64,000 nucleotides of DNA from Rhodospirillales bacterium (GTDB taxonomy: Bacteria > Pseudomonadota > Alphaproteobacteria > Rhodospirillales > Thalassospiraceae): the NCBI GenBank assembly GCA_019634165.1, contig JAHQVT010000012.1, forward strand, positions 367,528-431,527, written 5' to 3'. The notes under the pieces are model-generated. The model made no database searches and was not told the DNA's origin. It saw nothing but the letters and a program-made list of their open reading frames with translations. The position numbers and the translations under genes are program-made. Positions 25,802 to 34,669 of this stretch are shown piece by piece (the stretch's first letter is position 1; each line of letters starts with the position of its first letter).

Positions 25802-27043
25802 TTAGCTAAAATCAAGCGCCCGGTCGCCATTGGCGTCCTTGATCCGGGTCGGAAGGCCCATGCCATTCAGCAAATTCAGGAACGGTTTGGATGGCAAATC
25901 TTCGACGTTGGCCATTTTCTTGACATCCCATTCGCCCGTGGCGATCAGCATCGCAGCAGCAACCGGCGGCACGCCAGCGGTATAGGAAATGCCTTGGCTG
26001 CCGACCTCGTTAAAGGCGTCTTTGTGGTCGGCCACGTTATAGATCAGTACTTCGGTTTCCTTGCCGTCTTTGGTGCCCTTGACCAGATCACCGATGCAGG
26101 TTTTGCCGGTATAGTCCGGTGCCAGCGAGCTTGGATCAGGCAGGCAGGCTTTTACGACCTTAAGCGGCACAACTTCGAGGCCCTCGGCGGTTTTGACAGG
26201 CTGTTCGGACAGAAGACCGATGCTGTTAAGCACGGTGAAGACATTGACGTAATGATCGCCAAAGCCCATCCAGAAGCGGACGTTCGGAACGTCAAGGTTC
26301 TGGGACAGGGAATGGACTTCGTCATGGCCGGTCATGAAGGTCTGGCTTTCACCAACCACGGGCATGTCCCAGATTTTTTTGATCTCGAACATCTTGTTGG
26401 ACTGCCATTTGCTGTCCTGCCAGGAATAAACCGTGCCGGTAAATTCGCGGAAATTGATTTCCGGATCGAAATTGGTGGCGAAATATTTGCCGTGGCTGCC
26501 GGCATTGATGTCGATGATGTCGATCGAGTCAATCTTGTCGAAGTAATCTTCGACCGCCAGTTTGGCATAGGCATTGACAACACCCGGATCAAACCCGATG
26601 CCAAGAATGGCCGTGATACCGGCTTTTTCGCATTCTTCGCGGCGCTTCCACTCATAGTTGGCGTACCATGGCGGGGTTTCGCAGATTTTGTCTTGTTCTT
26701 CGTGGATGGCGGTATCGAGATAAGCCGCACCGGTTTTGATGCAAGCCGACATCACCGGCATGTTCACAAAGGGAGAGCCGACATTAATGACGATCTGGCT
26801 TCCGGTTTTTACGATCAGGGCAGCGGTCGCAGCAATGTCGGTCGCATCCAAGGAGTGACCTTCAAGAACGCCATCGTTCTTTAGGGCTTTTTTGTCGTGG
26901 ATACTGTCGATGATTGCCTGACACTTGGCAGCAGTACGCGATGCGATGTTAATATCGCCAAGCACGTCATTATGCTGTGCACATTTATGTGCAACGACCT
27001 GTGCGACGCCACCTGCGCCGATAATCAGTACATTCTTTTTCAT
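25802..27043 (-). CDS. Carboxynorspermidine/carboxyspermidine dehydrogenase (saccharopine dehydrogenase family)
   Basis: This 413-residue cytoplasmic NAD(P)H enzyme condenses a diamine with L-aspartate semialdehyde to carboxy(nor)spermidine. An N-terminal Rossmann motif (VLIIGAGGVAQVVAHKCA) is followed by the saccharopine-dehydrogenase-like domain (DTAIHEEQDKI, TAILGIGFDPGVVNAYAKL). The start at 27043 (MKKNVLIIG) is preferred to the track start. Its partner decarboxylase is encoded 78 bases upstream in the same direction. Together they give the alternative spermidine route used by many bacteria that lack SpeE. Confidence 0.88.
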   Translation of the reverse strand: MKKNVLIIGAGGVAQVVAHKCAQHNDVLGDINIASRTAAKCQAIIDSIHDKKALKNDGVLEGHSLDATDIAATAALIVKTGSQIVINVGSPFVNMPVMSACIKTGAAYLDTAIHEEQDKICETPPWYANYEWKRREECEKAGITAILGIGFDPGVVNAYAKLAVEDYFDKIDSIDIIDINAGSHGKYFATNFDPEINFREFTGTVYSWQDSKWQSNKMFEIKKIWDMPVVGESQTFMTGHDEVHSLSQNLDVPNVRFWMGFGDHYVNVFTVLNSIGLLSEQPVKTAEGLEVVPLKVVKACLPDPSSLAPDYTGKTCIGDLVKGTKDGKETEVLIYNVADHKDAFNEVGSQGISYTAGVPPVAAAMLIATGEWDVKKMANVEDLPSKPFLNLLNGMGLPTRIKDANGDRALDFS

Positions 27044-27121
27044 GTCGGGCCAAAAACTCCCTTGTTGTGAGAGGTGGGGCAACTCAGTGCCCCGGTTCGC
27101 TATGAAAAGTCCTTTTCCTGC

Positions 27122-28219
27122 TTAGGAAAGGCTCGATACGTAGTCATCAAAGGTGAACTCACGCACAACGCGTTCCGTTCCGTCGAGTTCCCGGATTACG
27201 ATGGACGGCATGCCGACCCCGTTAAACCAGTTCTTTTTGACCATGGTGTAACCGGCCGCATCCTGAATGGAGATACGGTCGCCGACCTTGATCTCATGCT
27301 CGAAATTAAATTCGCCAAAGACATCCCCGGCCAAGCATGATTTGCCGCAAATCATATAGGGGTGATCGCCGGTATTGGGCAGCACCTTGGCGTTTTCGCG
27401 ATAGATCAAAAGATCGAGCATATGGGCTTCGATCGAGCTATCAACGATGGCCAGGTTTTTGCCGTTAAACAGGGTATCAAGCACGCTGACTTCAAGGGTG
27501 GTGCTTTTCGTGATCGATGCTTCGCCCGGTTCAAGATACACCTGCACGCCGAACTTTTCGGAAAATGCCCGAAGACGCGCACAGAATGTATCAAGCGGGT
27601 AATCATCGCCGGTAAAGTGAATGCCGCCGCCCAAGCTGACCCATTCCACACGCGACAGAAGGGATCCAAATTTGGCTTCGATATTGCCCAGCATCTGATC
27701 AAACAGATCAAAGTCGGCATTTTCGCAGTTATTATGGATCATAAAGCCGGTGATCTGATCCATGACGGCTTCGACCTTGGTGACATCCCATTCGCCAAGG
27801 CGCGAAAACGGGCGGGCCGGGTCGGCCAGATCGAAGCTTGATGTCGATACCTGCGGGTTCAGGCGCAGACCGCGCACGATGCTTGATGCCTGATCGCTAA
27901 AGCGGGTGAGCTGGCTGATGGAATTGAAAATGATCTTATCGGCATTTTCAATCACCTCAGTGATTTCATCATCGGAATAAGCCACACTATAGGCGTGGGT
28001 TTCCTTGCCGAATTTCTTGCGGCCAAGTTTAACTTCGTAGAGCGATGATGATGTTGTGCCATCCATATAATCGGACATGAAGTCAAACACCGACCATGTG
28101 GCAAAGCATTTTAAGGCCAGCAAAGCCTTCGCGCCGGAATGTTCGCGCACATAGGCGATCTTTTCCATGTTGCGCAGCAGCTTGGACTTATCGATCAGAT
28201 AATACGGCGTTGCGGGCAT
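27122..28219 (-). CDS. nspC: Carboxynorspermidine decarboxylase
   Basis: This 365-residue PLP enzyme has the alanine-racemase/ornithine-decarboxylase fold. The cofactor Lys is in LLALKCFATW near residue 37. The phosphate-binding loop is GGGIHFTGDDYP near 200, and the C-terminal catalytic Cys/Asp loop is CGKSCLAGDVFGEF near 293. It decarboxylates carboxyspermidine or carboxynorspermidine to the free polyamine. It is the first gene of a two-gene operon with the dehydrogenase. In Alphaproteobacteria the usual product is spermidine. Confidence 0.92.
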   Translation of the reverse strand: MPATPYYLIDKSKLLRNMEKIAYVREHSGAKALLALKCFATWSVFDFMSDYMDGTTSSSLYEVKLGRKKFGKETHAYSVAYSDDEITEVIENADKIIFNSISQLTRFSDQASSIVRGLRLNPQVSTSSFDLADPARPFSRLGEWDVTKVEAVMDQITGFMIHNNCENADFDLFDQMLGNIEAKFGSLLSRVEWVSLGGGIHFTGDDYPLDTFCARLRAFSEKFGVQVYLEPGEASITKSTTLEVSVLDTLFNGKNLAIVDSSIEAHMLDLLIYRENAKVLPNTGDHPYMICGKSCLAGDVFGEFNFEHEIKVGDRISIQDAAGYTMVKKNWFNGVGMPSIVIRELDGTERVVREFTFDDYVSSLS

Positions 28220-28814
28220 AGGCGGCTCTCTACAACTATGTCACGGATGTGAGGATGAAATGAGACGGGGTGGCGTTCAACGCCAAATTCCGAGGGTTCG
28301 ATAGCAGTCACCATGTTGGTGAAATCAGACGGATCAACTAGTGATCAGCAAGGCGGTGCGTCATCCAATAGACAGAGACAGATAAACTGTATTCATTCAT
28401 CAGAGTGCCCCCGTCTTTTGCGTTGTTGCCAAAACAGCCTGTCGGTCAAAGCCGATGGCCTATCCTAATCTGCGTATCTGACGCGACCCAATAGCAGCGA
28501 GGGGCAAGGCGGTCAATACTGCAATGCCCTATATGTAGTGCGATTTTATCATTGCATGCATGTTGTGGTTTCATGACGCTTTGGCTGCTGTGTCATCGCA
28601 TTGATTTTAGCCTGTTCTTCCCCATGTATTTAACATGGGCCGACGCCGTTAAAAATACGGGGGGCAGGCGGAAGACACGCCGCTTACGAGATGCTAATGT
28701 GACATTGAAACTGCTGGTATTCAATGGTTCAGGAAGGAATGGTCACATTCTTGATGGATCATTTTTCCCGTTCCAGAGTTCGAGCATTTGGGACAAACAA
28801 AGACGGAGGGGGCC
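28220..28814. other. 595-base intergenic region upstream of nspC
   Basis: I see no convincing gene here; the track ORF beginning at 28552 has no family resemblance and runs into the VOC gene in another frame. It contains a palindrome at 28271-28285 near nspC and presumably both divergent promoters. No tRNA-like fold was recognised. Confidence 0.6.
28271..28285. promoter_or_regulatory. Palindrome upstream of nspC, possible operator
   Basis: TGGCGTTCAACGCCA is a perfect 7-bp inverted repeat around one base, 52 bases before the nspC start codon. Its size and symmetry suit a dimeric repressor site. No second copy was noticed. Confidence 0.35.
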
Positions 28815-29303
28815 ATGTCACCTACACCTGTCAGTGTTGATCATCTTGCTTTTCCAACCCGCGACCTTGAAAAGACGGATCATTTTTATGCCAAAGTGAT
28901 GGGCGCACTGCTTGTCCATGCCGAAAGTGGCTATAGCCCGTCTTGGAAAAGTGATTTCCTGCTGATTACCTATTCTTTGCCGGATGGGACGCGGCTTTCA
29001 TTCTATGATTGGCCGGCCGATACCGGGCCTTATCCCGATGATCCCAACATGCCGGACGAAGTATTTCATATCGGTCTGCGCTGTGATTCGGCGCGCGATG
29101 TCATTGCCTGGCAGAACCATTTGTTCCAGCACAAGGTGGTCTATCACAATGAAGATGACGGCCAGTCGCGCCGTTTGTTTTTCCGCGATCCCAATGGCAT
29201 CCGGTTTGAGATTTTTGCATCTGACTTGGCGAAATCCGGGCGGGATCACGAAGGAAAAGCGCGCGCAGTGGTTGGCGAGTGGAAAAAGATCGCCGGTGCT
29301 TGA
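28815..29303 (+). CDS. VOC (glyoxalase/dioxygenase) superfamily protein
   Basis: This is a single-domain protein of 162 residues with the vicinal oxygen chelate pattern. An N-terminal strand SVDHLAFPTRDLEKTDHFYAK carries the first metal His, VFHIGLRC near residue 90 carries a second, and RLFFRDPNGIRFEIF near 130 carries the terminal Glu. ATG 28815 has a GGAGGGGG ribosome site; the track start at 28788 is upstream of it. It is a single gene. Function within the superfamily (glyoxalase, dioxygenase or resistance protein) cannot be decided. Confidence 0.8.
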   Translation: MSPTPVSVDHLAFPTRDLEKTDHFYAKVMGALLVHAESGYSPSWKSDFLLITYSLPDGTRLSFYDWPADTGPYPDDPNMPDEVFHIGLRCDSARDVIAWQNHLFQHKVVYHNEDDGQSRRLFFRDPNGIRFEIFASDLAKSGRDHEGKARAVVGEWKKIAGA

Positions 29304-29385
29304 GAACGAACGGGTGCCTGAGAACTAACAAGTGCCTGACAACTAACGGTGCCTGAGAACGAACGGGGGGCTGAGAGCTTACCGG
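29296..29385. repeat. Degenerate 17-18 bp tandem repeats at the end of the VOC gene
   Basis: The unit GTGCCTGAGAACGAACGG (with variants) recurs about five times. The first copy contains the VOC stop codon and the array continues into the intergenic space. Copies decay towards the right end. It is a slippage-type array of unknown role. Confidence 0.75.
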
Positions 29386-29444
29386 TGGCTCAAGGCTTGG
29401 CGCTTCACGCTTTGCCTTGCCTTGCTGGTTTGGGGTTCTGGCTT

Positions 29445-30479
29445 CTAGGCCTTGGGGCAGGGGCCGGAACTTTGCCGGACAATCAGTTCGGTTGGGACAA
29501 TCACCGGGCCTTTGTCGTTTTTTTCAAAAGGTGGCTTGGCGCCAAGCCGTTCCAAAAGAAGGGTAATGGCCTGTTCGCCCAACCGGCGGCGCGGTTGGCG
29601 CACGGTCGTAATGGGCGGATCGTAGGCCGCGGCATGGGGAATGTCGTCAAAGCCAACGACGGAAAGGTCTTGGGGGATGCGCAGGCCATATTCCTTGGCA
29701 GCGACAATTACCCCAATTGCCATGCCGTCACTGGCACAGAAAACAGCGGTTGGCCGTGTTTTGGGATCCGCCAGAAGGGCACGGCCAGCCGCAATCCCGG
29801 AATCAATTGAAAAATCACCGCGATATATCAAGGCAGGGTCATGTTGAATGCCTGCGGTTTTCAAGGCGCGCAAATATCCTGCAACGCGGTCGGTTGTCAG
29901 GATATTGTCGGACGGGCCGCTGACATGGGCGATGCGTGTGTGACCAAGATCAGATAAATGGCGGGTGGCGATAAATGATGCCTCGTCATTATCAATGATC
30001 ACGGTGGGAAGCGCACAACCCGGAATGCGTTCGCAGGCAATGACCACGGGTGGTGTTGCATTTGCCGGGGCGTTGGCAAGCGGTGCCGGTAAGCGCCCAT
30101 TCAGCAAGATCATGGCATCGGCCTGATTGCTGCGCAGATAGGCGGCATAGGTGGCTTCGCGGTCGGGATCGTTTTGCGTATCCCCGATCAGAACGTTGTA
30201 GCCCGCTTGGCTGGCGCCTTTTTCAATGCCCGATAGAATCGCTGAGAAAAAGGGGTTTCCGATGTCTGGAACCAGCAAAAGGATCATGCCAGAGCGGTTT
30301 AAACGCAGGTTTCTGGCCATAACATTTGCGGTGTAACCCGTCGCGGCGATGGCAGTTTGCACTTTTTCACGTGTGGTTTCGGAAACCACATTTGGCTTGT
30401 GCAAAGCCCGGCTGACAGTGGCAATCGATACCCCTGCATGGTGGGCAACATCTTCTATCGTCGCAATTTTTTCATTCAT
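29445..30479 (-). CDS. LacI-family repressor, likely controlling the ribose-type ABC operon
   Basis: This 344-residue regulator has the LacI helix-turn-helix (ATIEDVAHHAGVSIATVSRALHKPNVVSE) at about residues 6-34, the hinge helix, and an effector-binding domain starting MILLLVPDIGNPFFS. ATG 30479 follows AGGAAGAAG and starts MNEKIATIEDV, so the track start at 30635 is rejected. It is divergent from the ABC operon starting at 30976. Two operators in helical phase lie between them, so repression of both is likely, with a sugar or polyol as inducer. Confidence 0.9.
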   Translation of the reverse strand: MNEKIATIEDVAHHAGVSIATVSRALHKPNVVSETTREKVQTAIAATGYTANVMARNLRLNRSGMILLLVPDIGNPFFSAILSGIEKGASQAGYNVLIGDTQNDPDREATYAAYLRSNQADAMILLNGRLPAPLANAPANATPPVVIACERIPGCALPTVIIDNDEASFIATRHLSDLGHTRIAHVSGPSDNILTTDRVAGYLRALKTAGIQHDPALIYRGDFSIDSGIAAGRALLADPKTRPTAVFCASDGMAIGVIVAAKEYGLRIPQDLSVVGFDDIPHAAAYDPPITTVRQPRRRLGEQAITLLLERLGAKPPFEKNDKGPVIVPTELIVRQSSGPCPKA

Positions 30480-30565
30480 ACTTCTTCCTACTCCGCCGGT
30501 AACGGGCTGTCCAGCGGCATTCATAAAGCCATCATGGAAGGTGATTTTGGTCACAATTACACAAA

Positions 30566-30579
30566 TGTAAAGGTTTACA
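30566..30579. promoter_or_regulatory. LacI-type operator 1
   Basis: TGTAAAGGTTTACA is a near-perfect 14-bp palindrome with LacI/GalR half-sites (TGTAAA). It is 21 bp centre to centre from operator 2, about two helical turns. Confidence 0.75.
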
Positions 30580-30586
30580 TTCAAAA

Positions 30587-30600
30587 TGAAAACGTTTACA
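30587..30600. promoter_or_regulatory. LacI-type operator 2
   Basis: TGAAAACGTTTACA has the central CG typical of LacI operators. Exactly the same 14 bases recur at 33609-33622 across the start of the binding-protein gene. It lies 8 bases from the left end of the inverted-repeat element at 30608. Confidence 0.75.
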
Positions 30601-30607
30601 CAAGGCA

Positions 30608-30929
30608 AATACCACCGGTTCCAACTGTTGCGCACTTGATGGAGCCAAATTCGTCCACGCGACCAGACGCATTGTGCCGATCATCGCCGATCATCCTCGT
30701 ATCGGGGGGATGGGCAGCCGACGGAACGCCGCCGATGGCCGAATTCGACCTTTCGACCCTTCGGATGGGCGGATAGGTTGATGGGCTGATGGGTCGGTGG
30801 ACCGTTTTGTTGAGCCTGCCGGACAATGTTGTGTCCCGCTTTTGGTCGTAAGGCCACAGCGCAGAACACGCCTTGTCAGCAGAGGCGACAAACCGGTCAC
30901 GTAGGGCAACAGTTGGAACCGGCGGTATT
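30608..30929. mobile_element. MITE-like element with 24-bp terminal inverted repeats
   Basis: Bases 30608-30631 and 30906-30929 are inverted repeats of 24 bp with one mismatch (core ACCGGTTCCAACTGTTGC), bounding 274 bp without a convincing protein. TA dinucleotides near both ends (30610-30611 and 30926-30927) would fit insertion at TA as in IS630/mariner relatives, but this is only suggestive. It separates two LacI operators from the operon they should control. Only one copy is in this window, so mobility cannot be shown. Confidence 0.6.
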
Positions 30930-30975
30930 AAAAAACAGTTGATCGCAAAAATGCGGCGCTAGGGAGGATATATTC

Positions 30976-32529
30976 ATGACGGATGCGGCCATTGACGCCG
31001 TTCATCCCGATCAACAGGCGCCTATACGCCTGTCCGGTCGGCATATTTCCAAGTCATTTGGATCAGCGCGGGTGCTGTTTGATGTTTCCATCGACCTGCG
31101 TGCAGGCGAAGTCCATGCGCTTTTGGGCGAGAATGGTGCTGGCAAATCGACATTGGTTAAAATCCTGTCTGGCTATCATCAACCAAGCAGTGGCGAGCTG
31201 TTTTTGGATCAGGCGCCGGTTGAATTTCTTGATAGTGAATCTGGCGAAAACCATGGCGTTATCCTGATCCATCAGGAACTTAATCTGGCCGAACAGTTAA
31301 CCGTTGAAGAAAACATCTTCTTGGGGCGTGAAATCAAACGGGGTTGGTTCCTTGATAAGGCGGCCATGCGGCATGAGGCCAAAAAGCTTTTGGATCAATT
31401 GCAATGCGATATTGATCCACGCACCCGTATCCGGGATTTACCTGTTTCCGATCGCCAGATGGTCGAAATTGCCAAGGCATTGTCAAAAAAGGCCGACATC
31501 CTGATTTTGGATGAACCAACGGCGGTTTTGACCGGACGTGAAGTCGAAATTCTGTTTGATCAGATCAAACGGTTGCGCAAGCAGGGTGTCGCGATCCTGT
31601 ATATTTCCCACAAACTAGACGAGATCAAAGACATTGCCGATCGGGTGACGGTTTTGCGCGATGGCTGTCTCATCACGACCCAACCGGTCGCAGGCCTTGA
31701 AAAAGATGATATGGCGCGCCTGATGGTCGGTCGTGACATCAAACAGATGTTCCCCGATCGCGAACCATCGCATGCGGCTGATGTTGTCCTGTCTGTCCGG
31801 GATGTATGTGTTGATGGGCAGGTGCGTGACGCCAGTTTTGACCTGCGCCGTGGCGAGGTTCTTGGTTTCGCCGGGATCGTCGGGGCGGGTCGCACGGCAC
31901 TTATGGAAGCCATCATTGGCCTGCGTGAAAAAAGTGCCGGGCAGATTGAACGCAATGGGGCACCGATCCAGATCAACAGCCTGCAAGATGCCAAAAAATA
32001 CGGCATTGCCTATTTGACCAAGGACCGCAAAGGCAGTGGGTTGCTGCTTAATATGGAAATGCGGCCTAATCTGACTTTGCTTGCACTTGAGAAGTTCGGG
32101 CGGGTGATCATTGACCGCAAGGCCGAAGAAGCCGCCCTTGAAGCGGCGATTGAGGCGTTTGATATTCGGGCAGCAGATCGGAAATCCAAGGTTGGCGATT
32201 TTTCCGGCGGTAATCAGCAAAAACTTTTGCTGGCCAAAGTCATGGAAACCGACCCGGACATCGTGATTATCGATGAGCCGACGCGCGGTATCGATATTGG
32301 TACGAAAAGCCAGATTTATCATTTCATCGGCGATCTTACCAATCGCGGAAAATCCGTCATTCTCCTGTCGTCCGAAATGCCCGAAATGCTTGGCCTGTCT
32401 GACCGTATTGCGGTTATGGCGGCGGGGTGTATTACCGGCATTCTCGAAGGTAACGACCGCAATGAGCATGAAATCATGCGGCACGCGACAGGAATTTCAG
32501 GCAAGCAGGGAGTGTCTGTTCATGAGTAG
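30976..32529 (+). CDS. Ribose/galactose-type ABC transporter ATPase (RbsA/MglA-like), double domain
   Basis: This 517-residue fused ATPase has two nucleotide-binding halves. The first has Walker [10 protein letters not shown], Walker [13 protein letters not shown] and a signature shortened to [15 protein letters not shown]. The second begins near residue 270 with a degenerate Walker A (GIVGAGRTA), a signature FSGGNQQK and [13 protein letters not shown], as in all RbsA/XylG proteins. It follows a good ribosome site (GGGAGGA). The permease start overlaps its stop by 8 bases. Confidence 0.93.
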   Translation: MTDAAIDAVHPDQQAPIRLSGRHISKSFGSARVLFDVSIDLRAGEVHALLGENGAGKSTLVKILSGYHQPSSGELFLDQAPVEFLDSESGENHGVILIHQELNLAEQLTVEENIFLGREIKRGWFLDKAAMRHEAKKLLDQLQCDIDPRTRIRDLPVSDRQMVEIAKALSKKADILILDEPTAVLTGREVEILFDQIKRLRKQGVAILYISHKLDEIKDIADRVTVLRDGCLITTQPVAGLEKDDMARLMVGRDIKQMFPDREPSHAADVVLSVRDVCVDGQVRDASFDLRRGEVLGFAGIVGAGRTALMEAIIGLREKSAGQIERNGAPIQINSLQDAKKYGIAYLTKDRKGSGLLLNMEMRPNLTLLALEKFGRVIIDRKAEEAALEAAIEAFDIRAADRKSKVGDFSGGNQQKLLLAKVMETDPDIVIIDEPTRGIDIGTKSQIYHFIGDLTNRGKSVILLSSEMPEMLGLSDRIAVMAAGCITGILEGNDRNEHEIMRHATGISGKQGVSVHE

Positions 32530-33544
32530 CCTTGAGCGCAACGAAGCATCGATTTCCAAGACTTCGAGCAGCTTTAATATCGATTTTAAAGCGTTGGGCC
32601 CGTTCCTTGCGCTGGTTGGACTTTTTATACTGGGAACGGCGATTAATGAGGCCTTCCTGAGCAGTGGCAACCTTTCGAATATTTTCACCCGTGCGGCCTT
32701 TATCGGCATCATCGCAGTCGGGGCGACTTTTGTGATTACCGCGGGCGGGATTGATCTGTCGGTCGGGTCGATGGCAGCGTTTATTTCCGGTGCGATGATT
32801 GTTGTGATGAATACCCTTGTCGCAACATTGGGGGCCGGGGTTGAAACGGTTTTGATTGGCGTCTTGGTCAGCATATTGCTGGGTATTGCCGCCGGGGCGA
32901 TTAACGGTTTGGTCAGCACCAAGGGCAAGATCGAAGCCTTTATCGTAACCCTTGGCACTATGGGGATTTACCGATCACTTGTGACCTATATGGCCGATGG
33001 CGGGACCTTGTCGCTTGATTTTGGGGTGCGCGGTGTCTATCGGCCGATTTATTACGGCGATGTGCTGGGCATTCCCGTACCCGTATTGGTGTTCTTTGCC
33101 GTCGCGGTTGCGGGATATGTGTTGTTGAACATGACACCGTTTGGCCGGAAATGCTTTGCCATTGGATCGAACGAACAGGTGGCACGGTATTCCGCAATCC
33201 ATGTCGATCGGGTCAAAACCCTGACCTATGTGATCCAGGGTCTGTGTGTGTCGCTTGCGACCATTATCTATGTGCCGCGATTGGGATCGGCATCAAGTTC
33301 GACCGGCGTTCTTTGGGAACTTGAAGCCATTGCAGCCGTGATCATTGGCGGCACCATGCTTAAGGGCGGCTATGGCCGGATATGGGGCACGGTTGTCGGT
33401 GCGATCATGCTGACGACCATTGGTAATATTCTGAATTTGACGGATGCGATCAGTAATTATCTGAACGGAGCGGTTCAGGGGCTGATCATCATCGTTGCTG
33501 TCTTCCTGCAACGCGGGGACTGGCGACGCAAAAAGAGCAAATAA
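32522..33544 (+). CDS. Ribose-type ABC transporter permease (RbsC-like)
   Basis: This is a 340-residue inner-membrane permease with 8-10 membrane segments. It carries the family motif [14 protein letters not shown] near residue 78 and the EAA-like region [26 protein letters not shown]. The track start at 32273 is wrong; ATG 32522 overlaps the ATPase stop and gives the usual RbsC length. It acts as a homodimer with the ATPase and the binding protein encoded next. Confidence 0.92.
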   Translation: MSSLERNEASISKTSSSFNIDFKALGPFLALVGLFILGTAINEAFLSSGNLSNIFTRAAFIGIIAVGATFVITAGGIDLSVGSMAAFISGAMIVVMNTLVATLGAGVETVLIGVLVSILLGIAAGAINGLVSTKGKIEAFIVTLGTMGIYRSLVTYMADGGTLSLDFGVRGVYRPIYYGDVLGIPVPVLVFFAVAVAGYVLLNMTPFGRKCFAIGSNEQVARYSAIHVDRVKTLTYVIQGLCVSLATIIYVPRLGSASSSTGVLWELEAIAAVIIGGTMLKGGYGRIWGTVVGAIMLTTIGNILNLTDAISNYLNGAVQGLIIIVAVFLQRGDWRRKKSK

Positions 33545-33607
33545 CCGGCGATCAACGTCCGGGATGAATGTGAAAACGCATCATTTTTTGATCAGGAGGA
33601 AACGTAA

Positions 33608-34564
33608 ATGAAAACGTTTACAAAATATCTGGGGGCGGCCTGTGTGTTGGGGCTTGGCCTTGTATCTACGACGGCTTTTGCGGCTGATAAAATCAAAATC
33701 GGGGTGTCTATTCCTGCTGCCACCCATGGCTGGGCAGGCGGGCTGAATTGGCACGCGGCACAGGCCGAAAAACGCATTGAGGCAACCTATCCCAATATCG
33801 ACATCATTGTGGTCAGTGCCAATGGTGCGTCCGAACAGGCCAATGATCTTGAAGATTTGGTTTCGGTTCAAAATATCGACGCGCTTGTTGTGTTGCCGTT
33901 TGAATCTGATCCGCTGACGGTGCCTGTTCAGCAGGTTAAGCAAGCTGGCAAGTTTGTTACTGTCGTTGACCGTGGTCTTTCCCTGCCGGGGATCGAGGAT
34001 GTTTATGTTGCGGGCAACAACCCGGAACTGGGGCGTGTATCGGGCGAATATATCCGGGATCGGTTGAATGATTCTGGCAAGATCGTTGTTCTGCGGGGCA
34101 TTCCAACCACCGTTGATACCGAACGTGTGGATGCGTTTGTTGAAACCCTTGATGGGTCGAAAATCGAAATCCTTGATATGAAGCACGCCAACTGGAACCG
34201 GGATGACGGATATGAAGTCATGCAGGACTTCTTGTCGCGTTTCCCGGAAATCGACGCGGTATGGGCACAGGATGATGACATCGCCCTTGGTGTTATCGAG
34301 GCGATCAAACAGGCCGATCGCACTGACGAGATGTTTATCGTTGGTGGGGCAGGCATGAAAGACATCATCAAACGCGTGATGGATGGCGACGCATTGACGC
34401 CGATTGATGTTTTGTATCCGCCAGCGATGATCGCAACCGCGATTGACATTACGGTGATGAAATTCACGTCAAACGCACCGGTCGAAGGCCGCTACATTCT
34501 TGGCGCGACAGTTGTTACCAAGGAAAACGCCAAGAACTTCTATTTCCCAGATAGCCCGTTCTAA
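33608..34564 (+). CDS. Periplasmic sugar-binding protein (RbsB-like)
   Basis: This 318-residue type I periplasmic binding protein has a signal peptide over about residues 1-26 (MKTFTKY, a hydrophobic core, TAFAA) and then KIKIGVSIPAATHGWAGG. Sugar-pocket patterns include NIDALVVLPFESDPL near 100, VDRGLSLPG near 123 and WAQDDDIALGVIEAI near 215. A strong ribosome site AGGAGGAAACGTAA precedes the start. The first codons contain a LacI operator sequence (TGAAAACGTTTACA), so repressor could also bind here. The substrate is not known; the neighbours suggest a sugar that is oxidised or isomerised without prior phosphorylation. Confidence 0.9.
   Translation: MKTFTKYLGAACVLGLGLVSTTAFAADKIKIGVSIPAATHGWAGGLNWHAAQAEKRIEATYPNIDIIVVSANGASEQANDLEDLVSVQNIDALVVLPFESDPLTVPVQQVKQAGKFVTVVDRGLSLPGIEDVYVAGNNPELGRVSGEYIRDRLNDSGKIVVLRGIPTTVDTERVDAFVETLDGSKIEILDMKHANWNRDDGYEVMQDFLSRFPEIDAVWAQDDDIALGVIEAIKQADRTDEMFIVGGAGMKDIIKRVMDGDALTPIDVLYPPAMIATAIDITVMKFTSNAPVEGRYILGATVVTKENAKNFYFPDSPF
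33609..33622. promoter_or_regulatory. LacI operator copy overlapping the binding-protein start codon
   Basis: TGAAAACGTTTACA is identical to operator 2 at 30587-30600 and begins inside the ATG of the binding-protein gene. It could act as a downstream roadblock or looping site. Chance is possible, because the sequence also encodes a common signal-peptide start (MKTFT). Confidence 0.5.
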
Positions 34565-34594
34565 TCGGTCTTTGGTTGGGACCAAGCACCTATT

Positions 34595-34620
34595 GCATCG
34601 GGCGGGAGCCCGCCCGATGC
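34595..34620 (+). terminator. Intercistronic hairpin after the RbsB-like gene
   Basis: GCATCGGGCGG pairs perfectly with CCGCCCGATGC around GAGC, followed by AGATATTTTT. It lies between the binding-protein and isomerase genes and may act as a partial terminator or an mRNA stabiliser. Confidence 0.7.
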
Positions 34621-34669
34621 AGATATTTTTCCCTTAATACTTCTCAGGATGCAGTCAAAGAGGCCCGCG

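Noticed and set aside
25742-26884. Long plus-strand ORF (380 codons) opposite the carboxynorspermidine dehydrogenase gene
   Set aside because: It is an antisense shadow; the minus-strand protein shows clear Rossmann and family motifs, while this one shows none.
28552-28899. Plus-strand ORF upstream of the VOC gene
   Set aside because: It has no ribosome site, its composition is random, and it overlaps the well-supported VOC start in another frame.
30596-30909. Three overlapping minus-strand ORFs inside the MITE-like element
   Set aside because: They are short, Pro/Arg-rich, in different frames over the same bases, with no conserved motif; treated as non-coding.
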